From FEN-1219 sp963713355 (GTDB lineage Bacteria; Pseudomonadota; Gammaproteobacteria; Steroidobacterales; Rariloculaceae), in contig CAVQLK010000005.1 of assembly GCA_963713355.1 (NCBI GenBank), positions 310,001 to 374,000 on the forward strand: a stretch of 64,000 bases of DNA, in the 5' to 3' direction. The position numbers and the translations under genes were made by a program. A model generated the notes under the pieces. The model was not told the origin of the DNA and made no database searches. It saw only the letters and a program-made list of their open reading frames with translations. Positions 54,508 to 63,547 of this stretch are shown one piece after another. Every line of letters begins with the position of its first letter. The first letter of the stretch is position 1.

Positions 54508-56547
54508 ATGACCGATCGACCGCTACAACTCGTCGCCAATTTCGCTCCCGCCGGCGATCAACCGCAGGCGATCCGGCAGCTCGTCGACGGGCTGCAAAAC
54601 GGGCTCGCGAAGCAAACGCTGCTCGGCGTGACGGGGTCGGGTAAGACCATGACGATGGCCTCCGTGATCGGCGCCCTGCAACGGCCGACGCTGATCCTCG
54701 CGCACAACAAGACGCTCGCGGCACAGCTCTACGGCGAGATGCGCGAGTTCTTTCCGCACAACGCCGTCGAATACTTCGTCTCGTACTACGACTACTACCA
54801 GCCCGAGGCCTACGTGCCCTCGAGCGACACGTATATAGAGAAGGATGCATCGATCAATAGCCACATCGAGCAGATGCGGCTGTCGGCGACCAAAGCGCTG
54901 CTCGAGCGGCGCGACGTCGTCATCGTCGCAACGGTGTCGGCGATCTACGGCCTCGGCGATCCCGAGGCGTATCACGGCATGGTCATGCATCTTGCACGCG
55001 GCGCGCCGCTGAACCAACGCGATCTCCTGCGCCGCTTGACGGAGCTCCAGTACGCGCGCAATCCGCTCGACCTCGCGCGCGGCACGTATCGCGTGCGCGG
55101 CGACGTCATCGACATCTTTCCCGCGGAATCGGAGAAGGACGCCGTGCGCGTCGAGCTGTTCGACGACGAGATCGAGCAGATCAGCCATTTCGATCCGCTG
55201 ACGGGCGAGGTCACGCAGCGCGTGCCGCGCGCGACGATCTACCCGAAGACGCATTACGTCACGCCGCGTGAGACGTTGCTCGCTTGCGTCGACCAGATTC
55301 GCCACGACCTCGCCGAGCAGCTCGAGCGCTTGCGCGCCGCCAACAAGCTCGTCGAGGCGCAGCGGCTCGAGCAGCGCACGCGCTTCGACCTCGAGATGAT
55401 CCTCGAGGTCGGTTACTGCAACGGCATAGAGAACTACTCGCGCTATCTGTCGGGCCGCCGTCCCGGCGAGCCGCCGCCGTGCTTGTTCGACTATCTGCCC
55501 GACAACGCTCTACTGTTCGTCGACGAGAGCCACGTGACGATTCCGCAAATCGGCGGCATGTACAAAGGCGACCGATCGCGCAAGGAAACGCTCGTCGAGT
55601 ACGGGTTCCGCTTGCCTTCAGCGCTCGACAACCGGCCGCTGTCGTTCGAGGAGTACGAGCAAATCGCGCCGCAGACGATCTTTGTGTCGGCGACGCCGGG
55701 GCCCTACGAGCAAACGCATGCGGACCAAACGGTGGAGCAGGTCGTGCGCCCGACGGGTCTCGTCGATCCCGACATCGAGATTCGGCCGGCCGGCACGCAA
55801 GTCGACGACGTACTGTCAGAAATCAACGCCCGCGCCGAGCTCGGTGAGCGCGTGCTGATCACGACGCTGACGAAGCGCATGGCGGAGGACCTCACCGATT
55901 ATCTGCAGGAGCACGGCGTTCGCGTGCGTTATCTGCATGCGGACGTCGAAACCGTCGAGCGCATGGAGATCATCCGCGATCTTCGGCTCGGCGAGTTCGA
56001 CGTGCTCGTCGGCATCAATCTGCTGCGCGAAGGGCTCGACTTGCCCGAGGTGTCCCTCGTCGCCATTTTCGACGCCGACAAGGAAGGGTTCTTGCGTTCC
56101 GCGGGCTCGCTGATCCAAACGATAGGGCGCGCCGCGCGCAACGTTCGCGGCAAAGCGATTCTGTACGCCGACCAGGTCACGGGCTCGATGCAGCGCGCGA
56201 TCGACGAGACGAACAGGCGCCGCACGAAGCAGATCGAGTTCAATCTCTTGCACGGCATCGAGCCGCGTTCGATCCGCAAGGCCGTCCAGGACATCATGGA
56301 AGGCGCGCGGGCGACGCCGCGCGGCAAGAAAGGCGAGCGCAAACGCGGCGGTCGCGACAGCTCCGCCCGCTACGAGCGCCTGACGCCGGCGCAGATGCTC
56401 GCCCGCGTCGCGCAACTCGAGAAGCGCATGTACGAGCACGCGCGGAATCTGGAGTTCGAGCAGGCCGCGAAGCTGCGCGACGAGGTCAACGACCTTCGGC
56501 AACAGAGCGTGGGGCTGCCTCCGCCGCGCGCAGTCGAGGCGAGTTGA
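54508..56547 (+). CDS. uvrB: Excinuclease ABC subunit B
   Basis: UvrB is the damage-verifying helicase-like core of nucleotide excision repair. The 679-residue protein has Walker A GVTGSGKTMTMA, the beta-hairpin VSYYDYYQPEAYVPSSDTYI, Walker B LLFVDESHVT, helicase motifs VFVSATPGPYE-like FVSATPGPYE, GINLLREGLDLPEV and QTIGRAARN, and a C-terminal UVR domain (LEKRMYEHARNLEFEQAAKLRDEV) that binds UvrC. It is complete and in frame. It is divergent from the aminotransferase and followed by tRNA-Val. Confidence 0.98.
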   Translation: MTDRPLQLVANFAPAGDQPQAIRQLVDGLQNGLAKQTLLGVTGSGKTMTMASVIGALQRPTLILAHNKTLAAQLYGEMREFFPHNAVEYFVSYYDYYQPEAYVPSSDTYIEKDASINSHIEQMRLSATKALLERRDVVIVATVSAIYGLGDPEAYHGMVMHLARGAPLNQRDLLRRLTELQYARNPLDLARGTYRVRGDVIDIFPAESEKDAVRVELFDDEIEQISHFDPLTGEVTQRVPRATIYPKTHYVTPRETLLACVDQIRHDLAEQLERLRAANKLVEAQRLEQRTRFDLEMILEVGYCNGIENYSRYLSGRRPGEPPPCLFDYLPDNALLFVDESHVTIPQIGGMYKGDRSRKETLVEYGFRLPSALDNRPLSFEEYEQIAPQTIFVSATPGPYEQTHADQTVEQVVRPTGLVDPDIEIRPAGTQVDDVLSEINARAELGERVLITTLTKRMAEDLTDYLQEHGVRVRYLHADVETVERMEIIRDLRLGEFDVLVGINLLREGLDLPEVSLVAIFDADKEGFLRSAGSLIQTIGRAARNVRGKAILYADQVTGSMQRAIDETNRRRTKQIEFNLLHGIEPRSIRKAVQDIMEGARATPRGKKGERKRGGRDSSARYERLTPAQMLARVAQLEKRMYEHARNLEFEQAAKLRDEVNDLRQQSVGLPPPRAVEAS

Positions 56548-56582
56548 GCCACTCCGTTTAAATAGGTATCGTGGCACCCCTT

Positions 56583-56657
56583 AGGCGCGTAGCTCAGTGG
56601 TAGAGCACCACCTTGACATGGTGGGGGTCGTAGGTTCGAAACCTATCGCGCCTACCA
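56583..56657 (+). tRNA. tRNA-Val (anticodon GAC)
   Basis: A 75-nt cloverleaf: acceptor AGGCGCG pairs with CGCGCCT, D-loop TAGCTCAGTGGTAGAGC, anticodon loop TTGACAT with GAC (Val), T-arm GTAGGTTCGAAACCTA and an encoded CCA. It stands 36 bp after uvrB. Confidence 0.95.
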
Positions 56658-56779
56658 CCTTCTTGGACTCGACCGACCGCGACCGACGCGACCGATGAGG
56701 CTAACGCCGCCGTCCTTTCCAAGGGACGGATCCAAAAAAACGCTTGGTCCATTTCCAAAAAGGCGCGCGTCGATTTCAC
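56658..56779. other. Short intergenic stretch after tRNA-Val
   Basis: About 120 bp. It contains a hairpin CCGTCC...GGACGG (near 56710-56730) followed by an A tract rather than a T tract, so it is not a plus-strand terminator. No gene is seen. Confidence 0.3.
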
Positions 56780-57040
56780 ATGACGCGCATCGACGTCAAG
56801 GTCGAGCGCCAGCCCCAGACGGTCGAGAATCTCGTCCTCACTGTTTGGAGCACCGACGCCGACGAGCTGCCTGATCGAGAGCAGGTCACCGCATCAGTGC
56901 CGGCGTCGGCCGTCCCGATTACCTCGAACCGCGTCTGGGTCAGCTTCGACGTCAGCGCGGCCAATGTTCGTAACATCAGGGTCGCGGCTTGCGATCGCAC
57001 TCGATTCACCGGCCGAAAACACGGAAGCCGTTCCTCGAGA
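56780..57040 (+). pseudogene. Remnant of a secreted beta-sandwich (choice-of-anchor type) domain
   Basis: The start ATGACGCGC leads to VKVERQPQTVENLVLTVWSTDADELPD, VTASVPASAVP and VWVSFDVSAANV, the strand pattern of exported choice-of-anchor/PEP-CTERM-like domains. The next strand, VTSGSRLAIALDSPAE, is in another frame (+1, near 56966), after which nothing matches. It is a fragment with a frameshift, no signal peptide and no anchor. The exact 3' boundary is unknown. Confidence 0.4.
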
Positions 57041-57253
57041 GGTGGGGATGGGAGATTGGCGGCTTGAACCTATGTGGAGCCGGCGCAGGGCGCAAATGTG
57101 GGCAGACCGTCGCATGGCTGAGTGGCCGGACGGTTGGTGGCGAGCTGATCTTCGCCGGCAGCCTATCTTGACCGTTGGAACGTCAGTGATCGATGAGCAT
57201 CGCGCGTACTGTCATCGATTCCTCGGAGCGGCTGGCCCTGGCATAGTGGCGGC
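57041..57253. other. Intergenic region, no gene seen
   Basis: About 210 bp between the beta-sandwich remnant and the matrixin-like gene. It may hold the promoter of the latter; no -35/-10 pair is convincing. Confidence 0.3.
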
Positions 57254-57937
57254 GTGCAGGCTTTTACATTGCTCCGGGCGAGTCTGTGGGCGCTGTTATG
57301 CGCACGTCTGCTGGCAGGTTTCGCCGCTACCCCGCAACCGCTCGCGCCGTTGGGACCGCTCGACGATGGCCAGGTCACCTACTTCATCGCGGCTCCGCCG
57401 GCCGGCGTCGAGCTGAGGCCGGGCGATAGAGCGCTCGCGGTATGGGCGCTCGAGTCCTGGCAGCGGGCGTCCCAGGGCGCGCTCGAGTTCGTCCCGGCGT
57501 CAAACGAAGGGGAAGCGCTCGTCCGGATCCATTGGGCGCCGGCGGCGGGCGGGCAGTACGGCGAGATGCGCGCGCTCGAGGTCGATGGTCGCCGCGGCGC
57601 GGCCGTTTATATACGGCCCGATACGGCAGCGTTGGGAGAAGACATCGCGCAGCTCGCGCGGCTCGACGCACTGTTTCGCGACACGATCGTCTATCTGACG
57701 TGCCTGCACGAGCTCGGCCACGCGCTGGGGCTCGCGCATACGGCCGACTTCGACGACGTCATGTATTTCTTCGGGTTCGGCGGCGACATCGGCGAGTTTT
57801 TCGGCCGCTATCGCCGTACACTGCGCGCGCGCGACGACATTCGCGGCTCGCCGGGTCTGTCGGCCGGTGATCTCGCGCAGCTCGAGGCGCTGTACGGCAC
57901 CGCTGCGGCCCCGGGACGGCTCGTGGTCGCGAACTAG
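57254..57937 (+). CDS. Secreted matrixin-like zinc metalloprotease
   Basis: A 227-residue exported protease. A signal segment (LRASLWALLCARLLAGFAA) is followed by a ~200-residue metzincin domain with the zinc motif HELGHALGLAHTADF (HExxHxxGxxH) and a Met-turn in DDVMYFFGFGG. RPDTAALGEDIAQLARLDALFRDT precedes the active-site helix. It has no cysteine-switch propeptide or extra domain, as in the small bacterial matrixins. GTG start. The target is unknown. It lies immediately upstream of the infC promoter. Confidence 0.85.
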   Translation: MQAFTLLRASLWALLCARLLAGFAATPQPLAPLGPLDDGQVTYFIAAPPAGVELRPGDRALAVWALESWQRASQGALEFVPASNEGEALVRIHWAPAAGGQYGEMRALEVDGRRGAAVYIRPDTAALGEDIAQLARLDALFRDTIVYLTCLHELGHALGLAHTADFDDVMYFFGFGGDIGEFFGRYRRTLRARDDIRGSPGLSAGDLAQLEALYGTAAAPGRLVVAN

Positions 57938-57970
57938 CTGAAAACTAAGGCGTTTAGAGTCGCGCGCGGC

Positions 57971-57999
57971 TTGTGCCCGTTTCGACGTGCCCGTACAAT
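57971..57999 (+). promoter_or_regulatory. Promoter of the infC operon
   Basis: A -35-like TTGTGC (57971-57976), a 17-bp spacer and a -10 TACAAT (57994-57999; 5 of 6 match to TATAAT), 66 bp before the infC start. It is the only good sigma70-type site I found in the gap and would drive infC-rpmI-rplT and probably pheST-ihfA-merR. Confidence 0.6.
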
Positions 58000-58064
58000 G
58001 CCGCGCTGGCCTGCGACCGGGAGGCCGCCGGCCGCATTACTTTGGCCAGCTGAAGGAGTCACGA

Positions 58065-58583
58065 ATCGTTCAAGGAAAGCGCGTCCGACGCAATGCGGAC
58101 ATCCTATCGCCGCGTATTCGCGTCATCGGCCCCACTGGGGACCAGCTCGGAATCATGACCACTCAGGAGGCGCTGCGTAGCGCCGAGAGTTCGGGGTTGG
58201 ATCTCGTCGAAGTCGCACCCAGCGCCGAGCCTCCAGTCTGTCGAATCATGGACTACGGTAAGTTCGTGTTCGAGCAGAACAAGAAGGCTCAGTCCGCTCG
58301 GCGCAAGCAAAAGCAGATCCAGGTCAAAGAGGTCAAGTTTCGACCCGGTACCGAAGAGGGCGACTATCAGGTCAAGCTGCGTAATCTCATCAAATTCCTG
58401 ACGCACGGCGACAAAGCCAAGGTCACGTTGAGATTCAGAGGACGCGAGATGGTGCACCAGCAGCTCGGAGCTGAGCTGCTGAAGCGCGTGCAACACGACT
58501 TGGAAGACTACGGCTCCGTGGAGCAGCAGCCGCTCATGGAAGGACGGCAAATGGTCATGGTGATCGGCCCGCGCAAGCGGTAG
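58065..58583 (+). CDS. infC: Translation initiation factor IF-3, ATC start
   Basis: IF-3 prevents premature subunit joining and checks the start codon. The 172-residue protein starts at ATC (58065), preceded by AAGGAG with a 6-nt gap, giving IVQGKRVRRNADILSPRIRVIG as N-terminus. The N-domain, helical linker (FVFEQNKKAQSARRKQKQI) and C-domain (VKEVKFRPGTEEGDYQVKLRN, KVTLRFRGREM) follow. No ATG or GTG is near; E. coli infC likewise uses a rare AUU, letting IF-3 repress its own synthesis. The longer in-frame start at 57987 would give a basic, unlike N-terminus. It heads the operon. Confidence 0.93.
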   Translation: MVQGKRVRRNADILSPRIRVIGPTGDQLGIMTTQEALRSAESSGLDLVEVAPSAEPPVCRIMDYGKFVFEQNKKAQSARRKQKQIQVKEVKFRPGTEEGDYQVKLRNLIKFLTHGDKAKVTLRFRGREMVHQQLGAELLKRVQHDLEDYGSVEQQPLMEGRQMVMVIGPRKR

Positions 58584-58691
58584 CTCGATCGCCGCAAAGA
58601 ACAAGTGCTTGCATGCGGCGGAAAACGCCGCAGCGAGCCGCCCGCCCAGTCGAGGCAACACTGGAACGGGCTAAACACGAAGGAGAAAGTC

Positions 58692-58889
58692 ATGCCGAAG
58701 CTGAAGACGAAGCGCGGCGCTGCAAAGCGTTTCCGCGCGAAAGGCAATGGCGGGTTCAAATCCGGCCATTCGCATATGCGCCACATCCTGACCAAGAAGT
58801 CGCCGAAGCGGAAACGCCAACTGGGCCGCACGAAGCAGATCTCGGACTCCGACGTCGAGGGACTGCGCCGCCTGTTGCCGTACGTTTGA
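58692..58889 (+). CDS. rpmI: 50S ribosomal protein L35
   Basis: A 65-residue basic protein, MPKLKTKRGAAKRFRAKGNGGFK and the internal HILTKKSPKRKRQL, fully typical of L35. AAGGAGAAAG is 4-5 bp upstream. It lies between infC (108 bp) and rplT (10 bp), as usual. Confidence 0.98.
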   Translation: MPKLKTKRGAAKRFRAKGNGGFKSGHSHMRHILTKKSPKRKRQLGRTKQISDSDVEGLRRLLPYV

Positions 58890-58899
58890 GGAGACATAG

Positions 58900-59259
58900 A
58901 TGGCCAGAGTAAAACGAGGCGTTACCGCCAAGGCACGCCACCGCAAGATCCTCGATCAAGCGAAGGGCTACTACAACGCGCGGCGCAAGACCTATCGCGC
59001 CGCCAAGCAGGCCGTCATCAAGGCGGGCCAGTACGCGTTCCGCGATCGCCGCGTGCGCAAGCGCGAGTTCCGAGCACTGTGGATCACGCGCATCAACGCC
59101 GCGGCGCGTGCGAGCGGCCTCACGTACAGCCGCTTGATGAACGGGCTGTCGCTCGCGCAGATCGAGGTCGATCGCAAGGTCCTCGCGGACATCGCGGTCC
59201 ACGATGAAGAGGGCTTCGCCGCTCTCGTAGCGGCCGCGAAAGAGGCTCTCGCCGCCTAA
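58900..59259 (+). CDS. rplT: 50S ribosomal protein L20
   Basis: A 119-residue protein with ARVKRGVTAKARHRKILDQA, GYYNARRKTYRAAKQAVIKA and REFRALWITRINAAARASGL, the L20 signature. It binds 23S rRNA early in 50S assembly and, in E. coli, represses the rpmI-rplT mRNA by binding its leader. It is 10 bp after rpmI. Confidence 0.98.
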   Translation: MARVKRGVTAKARHRKILDQAKGYYNARRKTYRAAKQAVIKAGQYAFRDRRVRKREFRALWITRINAAARASGLTYSRLMNGLSLAQIEVDRKVLADIAVHDEEGFAALVAAAKEALAA

Positions 59260-59283
59260 CCCACGCACGTCGGGGAGCTCCCG

Positions 59284-60267
59284 GTGAGCAGCATCGCGGA
59301 ACTGCTGGGCCAAGCCGAATCGGCCGTGCGCGCGGCCGAGGACTTGGGCGCGCTCGACGCCGTGCGCGTCCAGTTTCTCGGCAAGAAGGGCTCGTTCACG
59401 GCGCAGCTGCGCGAGATCGGCAAGCTTCCGCCAGCCGAGATCCCGGCCGCCGGCAAAGCGATCAACGACGCGAAAGCGGCGCTCGCAGCGGCGATCGACG
59501 CGCGCCGCGACGCACTCGAGGCGCGCCGCCTCGCCGTCGAGCTCGCCGCCGAGGCTCTCGACGTCACGCTGCCCGGCCGCGGAACGGCGCCGGGTCAGCT
59601 GCACCCGGTCACACGGACGCTGCGCCGCATGGTCGAGATCTTGAGCCACGCAGGATTCGACGTGCACACGGGGCCGGAGGTCGAGGACGACTTCCACAAC
59701 TTCACCGCGCTGAACATCCCGGAAAACCACCCGGCACGCGCGATGCACGACACCTTTTATCTGCGCTCCGGGCTGCTGCTACGGACGCATACGTCGCCTG
59801 TGCAGATCCGCGCGCTGAAGGCGCACGGCGCGCCGCTGCGGCTCATCGCGCCGGGGCGCGTTTACCGCCGCGATTCGGACCTGACGCACACGCCGATGTT
59901 CACGCAAGTCGAAGGGCTCGTCGTCGACCGAAACGTGAGCTTCGCGAACCTGAAGGCCCTCCTCTACGACTTCGCATCGAAATTCTTCGAGCGCGAGGTC
60001 GAGCTGCGCTTTCGGCCGTCGTATTTTCCGTTCACGGAACCGTCGGCCGAAGTCGACGTACGTTCCGAATCCGGGCGCTGGCTCGAGATCTTGGGTTGTG
60101 GGCTCGTCCACCCGAACGTCTTGCGCAACGTCGGCATCGACCCGCTCGAATGGAGCGGCTACGCCTTCGGCATGGGCGTCGAGCGCCTCGCGATGCTTCG
60201 CTACGGCGTCGACGACCTTCGTGCGTTTTTCGAGAACGACCTGCGGTTTCTCGAGCAGTTCGCCTGA
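59284..60267 (+). CDS. pheS: Phenylalanine-tRNA ligase alpha subunit
   Basis: PheS carries the aminoacylation site of the (alpha-beta)2 enzyme. The 327-residue protein has an N-terminal coiled coil (LLGQAESAVRAAEDLGAL, LGKKGSFTAQLREIGKL), motif 1 region, HPARAMHDTFYL, motif 2 LRLIAPGRVYRRDSDLTHTPMF, and the Phe pocket FPFTEPSAEVDV with motif 3 GYAFGMGVERLAMLRYGV. GTG start, 24 bp after rplT, in the usual order. Confidence 0.97.
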   Translation: MSSIAELLGQAESAVRAAEDLGALDAVRVQFLGKKGSFTAQLREIGKLPPAEIPAAGKAINDAKAALAAAIDARRDALEARRLAVELAAEALDVTLPGRGTAPGQLHPVTRTLRRMVEILSHAGFDVHTGPEVEDDFHNFTALNIPENHPARAMHDTFYLRSGLLLRTHTSPVQIRALKAHGAPLRLIAPGRVYRRDSDLTHTPMFTQVEGLVVDRNVSFANLKALLYDFASKFFEREVELRFRPSYFPFTEPSAEVDVRSESGRWLEILGCGLVHPNVLRNVGIDPLEWSGYAFGMGVERLAMLRYGVDDLRAFFENDLRFLEQFA

Positions 60268-60277
60268 GGGCCAGTCG

Positions 60278-62650
60278 ATGCGTGTGAACCTCGACTGGCT
60301 GCGCGATTGGGTCGAGCTCGGCGACGTCGAGCGCGTGGCCGCCGATTTGACGAGCTCGGGGCTCGAGGTCGATTCCATCGAGCCGCTCCCGGCCGTCGAC
60401 CGGAACATCGTCGTGGCGGAGGTGCTCGGCGTCGAGCGCCATCCGAACGCGGACAAGCTCTCCGTTTGCGTCATCGATGACGGCGCCGAGCGGCATCGCG
60501 TCGTGTGCGGCGCCCCCAACGTCGCGCCAGGGATCAAAGCGCCGTTCGCCCGCGTCGGGGCGAAGCTGCCGAGCGGCAAAGCCATCGGCGCTGCGGAGCT
60601 GCGCGGCGTGCAATCGAGCGGCATGCTCTGCTCGGCGAAGGAGCTCGAGCTCGCGGACGACACCAGCGGTCTGTTGATTCTCGATGCCGACGCGCCGAAA
60701 GGCGCGAGCGTCGCCGAGTATTTGCGGCTCGACGACTCGATTCTCGAGATCAACGTCACGGCGAATCGTGGCGACTGCTTCAGCGTCGTAGGCATCGCGC
60801 GCGAGCTCGCCGCGCGGCGCGGCGCGCGCCTCGCTCGGCCGGCGGCGCCGCCGGTGGCCGCGACGATCGACGCCACGTTTCCTGTCTCGCTCGGAGCGGG
60901 CGCCGCGTGCCCGCGGTTCGCTGCACGAGTGCTGCGCGGCCTTTCGGGCAGCGCTCGGACGCCGTTGTGGATCCGCGAGCGGCTGCGGCGCGCCGGAGTT
61001 CGGCCGCTGCAGCCGATCGTCGACGTCACGAACTACGTGATGCTGGAGCTCGGCCAGCCGATGCACGCCTATGATCTCGCGAAGCTCGACGGCCGTATCG
61101 AGGCGCGGCTCGCGCGCGCCGGCGAGAAGCTCACGCTGCTGGACGGCCGAGATGTCGAGCTGACGGCGGACATGCTCGTGATCGCCGATGCACGCGCGCC
61201 CGTTGGCTTGGCGGGCGTCATGGGGGGCCAAGCGACGGCCGTCAGCGCCTTGACGGACTCCGTGCTCCTCGAGAGCGCGTTCTTCGCACCCTCCGCAATC
61301 GTCGGGCGGTCGCGCCGGCTCGGCCTGCACACCGATGCCTCGTTGCGTTTCGAGCGCGGCGTCGATCCTACGGCGCAGGTACGCGCAATCGAACGTGCGA
61401 CGGAGCTGTTGCTGACGATCTGCGGCGGGAATGCGGGGCCCGTCACGAACGTGGAGCTCGCCGGCGATTTGCCCGAGCGACCGGCCGTGAGCGTGCGTGC
61501 CGAGCGGTTACGTGCGGTGCTCGGCGTCGACGTGCCGGCGAAACAGATCGCCGAGATTCTCGAGCGGCTCGAGATGAAGGCAGAGCGCACGGCCGAAGGG
61601 TGGCGTGTCACGCCGCCGGCGTTCCGCTTCGACATCGCGATCGAGGAGGATTTGATAGAGGAAGTCGGGCGCATGTTCGGCTACGACGCGATTCCCGCGA
61701 CGCCCGGCCAAGCGGTCGAGCGCCTCGGCAGCGCGAGTGAGCACGTCGTGAAGCCCGACGACGTTGCAGACCAGCTCGCGGCGCGCGGCTATGCGGAAGC
61801 CATCACCTATAGCTTCATCGACGCGGGCCTAGACGCGCTCGTGAGCCCCGGCGACGCGCCGGATGTCCTCGCGAACCCGATCGCGAGCGACATGGCCGTG
61901 CTGCGGCAATCGTTGTGGCCCGGTCTCATCGAAGCGGCCCGGCTCAATGTGAGCCGGCAGCGCCAACGCGTACGGCTGTTCGAAATCGGCCCGCAATTTG
62001 CGGCGGCGGAGCAGGGTGTCGCGCAAACGCAGGTGGTGGCGGGACTGGCTCTCGGCACGCGCTCCGTCGAGCACTGGGACGGCGCGGGACCCGATGTCGA
62101 TTACTTCGACGTCAAAGGCGACGTCGAAGCCGTGCTCCGGCTCACGCGAGCACCCGAAGAGTTTCGCTTCGATGCGGCGACGCATCCGGCTCTGAGCCCG
62201 GGCCGCACGGCGCGAATTTTGCGCCGAGATCGCTCCGTAGGCTGGCTCGGCGCGCTGCATCCGCAGCTTGCGAAACGCATCGACAAGAAGCGCACGGCCG
62301 TCGTGTTTGCGCTGCAGCTCGATGCGTTGACGCCGGCCGCGGTGCCGGCGTTCGAGCGGTATTCGAAGTTTCCATCGATTCGCCGCGACCTCGCGATCGT
62401 CGTCGATGATGCCGTTAGCGCAGAGGCTTTGACTAAAGCGGTGCGAGCGGCTGCGGGCGCGATTCTGCAAGAGGTTCGAGTGTTCGACGTATACCGCGGC
62501 GAAGGGGTAGATTCAAGGCGAAAAAGCATCGGTTTAGGCTTGATTTTGCAGGACGCCTCACGCACGCTTACTGACGAGGACGCCGATCAGAAAATGCGCT
62601 CCGTAATGCAGAAGCTCGAGCGTGAGCTCGGGGCGACGATAAGAACTTAA
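60278..62650 (+). CDS. pheT: Phenylalanine-tRNA ligase beta subunit
   Basis: A 790-residue PheT. The N-terminal tRNA-binding OB domain (VVAEVLGVERHPNADKLSVC) is followed by the B3/B4 editing domain (ILEINVTANRGDCFSVVGIARELAA), the B5 domain, the catalytic-like core (RQRVRLFEIG) and the C-terminal FDX-ACB domain (FPSIRRDLAIVVDD, VFDVYRGEGVD) that grips the tRNA anticodon. It starts 10 bp after pheS and is in frame throughout. It also edits Tyr-tRNA(Phe) through B3/B4. Confidence 0.97.
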   Translation: MRVNLDWLRDWVELGDVERVAADLTSSGLEVDSIEPLPAVDRNIVVAEVLGVERHPNADKLSVCVIDDGAERHRVVCGAPNVAPGIKAPFARVGAKLPSGKAIGAAELRGVQSSGMLCSAKELELADDTSGLLILDADAPKGASVAEYLRLDDSILEINVTANRGDCFSVVGIARELAARRGARLARPAAPPVAATIDATFPVSLGAGAACPRFAARVLRGLSGSARTPLWIRERLRRAGVRPLQPIVDVTNYVMLELGQPMHAYDLAKLDGRIEARLARAGEKLTLLDGRDVELTADMLVIADARAPVGLAGVMGGQATAVSALTDSVLLESAFFAPSAIVGRSRRLGLHTDASLRFERGVDPTAQVRAIERATELLLTICGGNAGPVTNVELAGDLPERPAVSVRAERLRAVLGVDVPAKQIAEILERLEMKAERTAEGWRVTPPAFRFDIAIEEDLIEEVGRMFGYDAIPATPGQAVERLGSASEHVVKPDDVADQLAARGYAEAITYSFIDAGLDALVSPGDAPDVLANPIASDMAVLRQSLWPGLIEAARLNVSRQRQRVRLFEIGPQFAAAEQGVAQTQVVAGLALGTRSVEHWDGAGPDVDYFDVKGDVEAVLRLTRAPEEFRFDAATHPALSPGRTARILRRDRSVGWLGALHPQLAKRIDKKRTAVVFALQLDALTPAAVPAFERYSKFPSIRRDLAIVVDDAVSAEALTKAVRAAAGAILQEVRVFDVYRGEGVDSRRKSIGLGLILQDASRTLTDEDADQKMRSVMQKLERELGATIRT

Positions 62651-62674
62651 CAAGAATCGGACGCCGAATCGGGT

Positions 62675-62974
62675 ATGGCACTAACGAAAGCGAACATGGC
62701 CGAGTCGTTGTTCAACGAGCTTGGCCTGAACAAACGTGAAGCACGCGAGCTCGTCGACTCCTTTTTCGAAGATCTGAGGGCCGCCTTGGCGGTCGGGGAA
62801 CAAGTCAAGCTTTCCGGCTTCGGAAACTTCGATTTGCGTGACAAGAACAAGCGGCCCGGGCGAAATCCCAAGACCGGCGAGGAGATTCCCATCACCGCGC
62901 GCCGCGTCGTGACGTTCCGCCCCGGTCAAAAACTCAAGGCGCGAGTCGAGGCATATGCTGGAACCAGGGAATAA
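62675..62974 (+). CDS. ihfA: Integration host factor subunit alpha
   Basis: A 99-residue HU/IHF protein: MALTKANMAESLFNELGLNKREA, LSGFGNFDLRDKNKRPGRNPKTGEEIPI with the intercalating Pro, and VVTFRPGQKLKARV. The pheST-ihfA-merR order is characteristic. Its partner is IhfB at 36.7 kb. The last 20 bp overlap the merR-type gene, so the two are translationally coupled. Confidence 0.98.
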   Translation: MALTKANMAESLFNELGLNKREARELVDSFFEDLRAALAVGEQVKLSGFGNFDLRDKNKRPGRNPKTGEEIPITARRVVTFRPGQKLKARVEAYAGTRE

Positions 62975-63311
62975 CGACGACCTCCCGCCAATTCCCGGCA
63001 AACGCTACTTCACGATCGGGGAAGTCAGCGAGCTCTGCGCCGTCAAGCCTCACGTGCTCCGCTACTGGGAGCAGGAGTTCCCGCAGCTGAAGCCGGTCAA
63101 GCGGCGCGGCAACCGCCGGTACTATCAACGCCAGGATGTGCTGATCATCCGGCAAATCCGCAGCCTGCTGTACGAAGAGGGGTTCACGATCGGCGGCGCG
63201 CGCCAACGCCTCATGGGCGACGAGGCTCGGTCCGATACGAGCCAGAGCCAGCAGATCATTCGCCAGATCCGCACTGAGCTCGAGGACGTCTTGAAGCTGC
63301 TACGCCGCTAG
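62955..63311 (+). CDS. MerR-family regulator (YcgE/MlrA-like neighbour of ihfA)
   Basis: A 118-residue MerR protein: KRYFTIGEVSELCAVKPHVLRYWEQEFPQLKPVKRRGNRRYY is the winged-helix domain, with RGNRRYY typical. The short coiled C-terminus (QIIRQIRTELEDVLKLL) suits dimerisation, with no cysteine metal site or ligand pocket. It is the conserved small MerR gene downstream of ihfA in gammaproteobacteria; its regulon is unknown. Confidence 0.93.
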   Translation: MLEPGNNDDLPPIPGKRYFTIGEVSELCAVKPHVLRYWEQEFPQLKPVKRRGNRRYYQRQDVLIIRQIRSLLYEEGFTIGGARQRLMGDEARSDTSQSQQIIRQIRTELEDVLKLLRR

Positions 63312-63381
63312 CGCGGCGCCCGCAGGGCCCAATAATCCGGTATCCGCCTCGGCGGCTTATCGTTAAACTTGCCACCTCGGT

Positions 63382-63458
63382 CGGGGCGTGGCGCAGCCTG
63401 GTAGCGCACTTGCATGGGGTGCAAGGGGTCGCAGGTTCAAATCCTGTCGCCCCGACCA
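63382..63458 (+). tRNA. tRNA-Pro (anticodon GGG)
   Basis: A 77-nt cloverleaf: acceptor CGGGGCG pairs with CGCCCCG, D-arm TGGCGCAGCCTGGTAGCGCA, anticodon arm CTTGC-ATGGGGT-GCAAG with GGG, T-arm GCAGGTTCAAATCCTGT and an encoded CCA. It is about 70 bp after the merR gene, a frequent gammaproteobacterial arrangement. The gene beyond it may be the first of a mobile or accessory region. Confidence 0.95.
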
Positions 63459-63547
63459 ACTATTTCTTGCCCCCTAGTGCAGCGGCCGCGACTCGCGATA
63501 TGGTGAACCGTCGCCTGCGATAAGAACTACCAAGGTTTTCGCCCTTC

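Noticed and set aside
56700..56740. Rho-independent terminator after tRNA-Val
   Set aside because: The hairpin is followed by seven A residues rather than T residues, so it is not a plus-strand terminator, and no minus-strand gene ends there.
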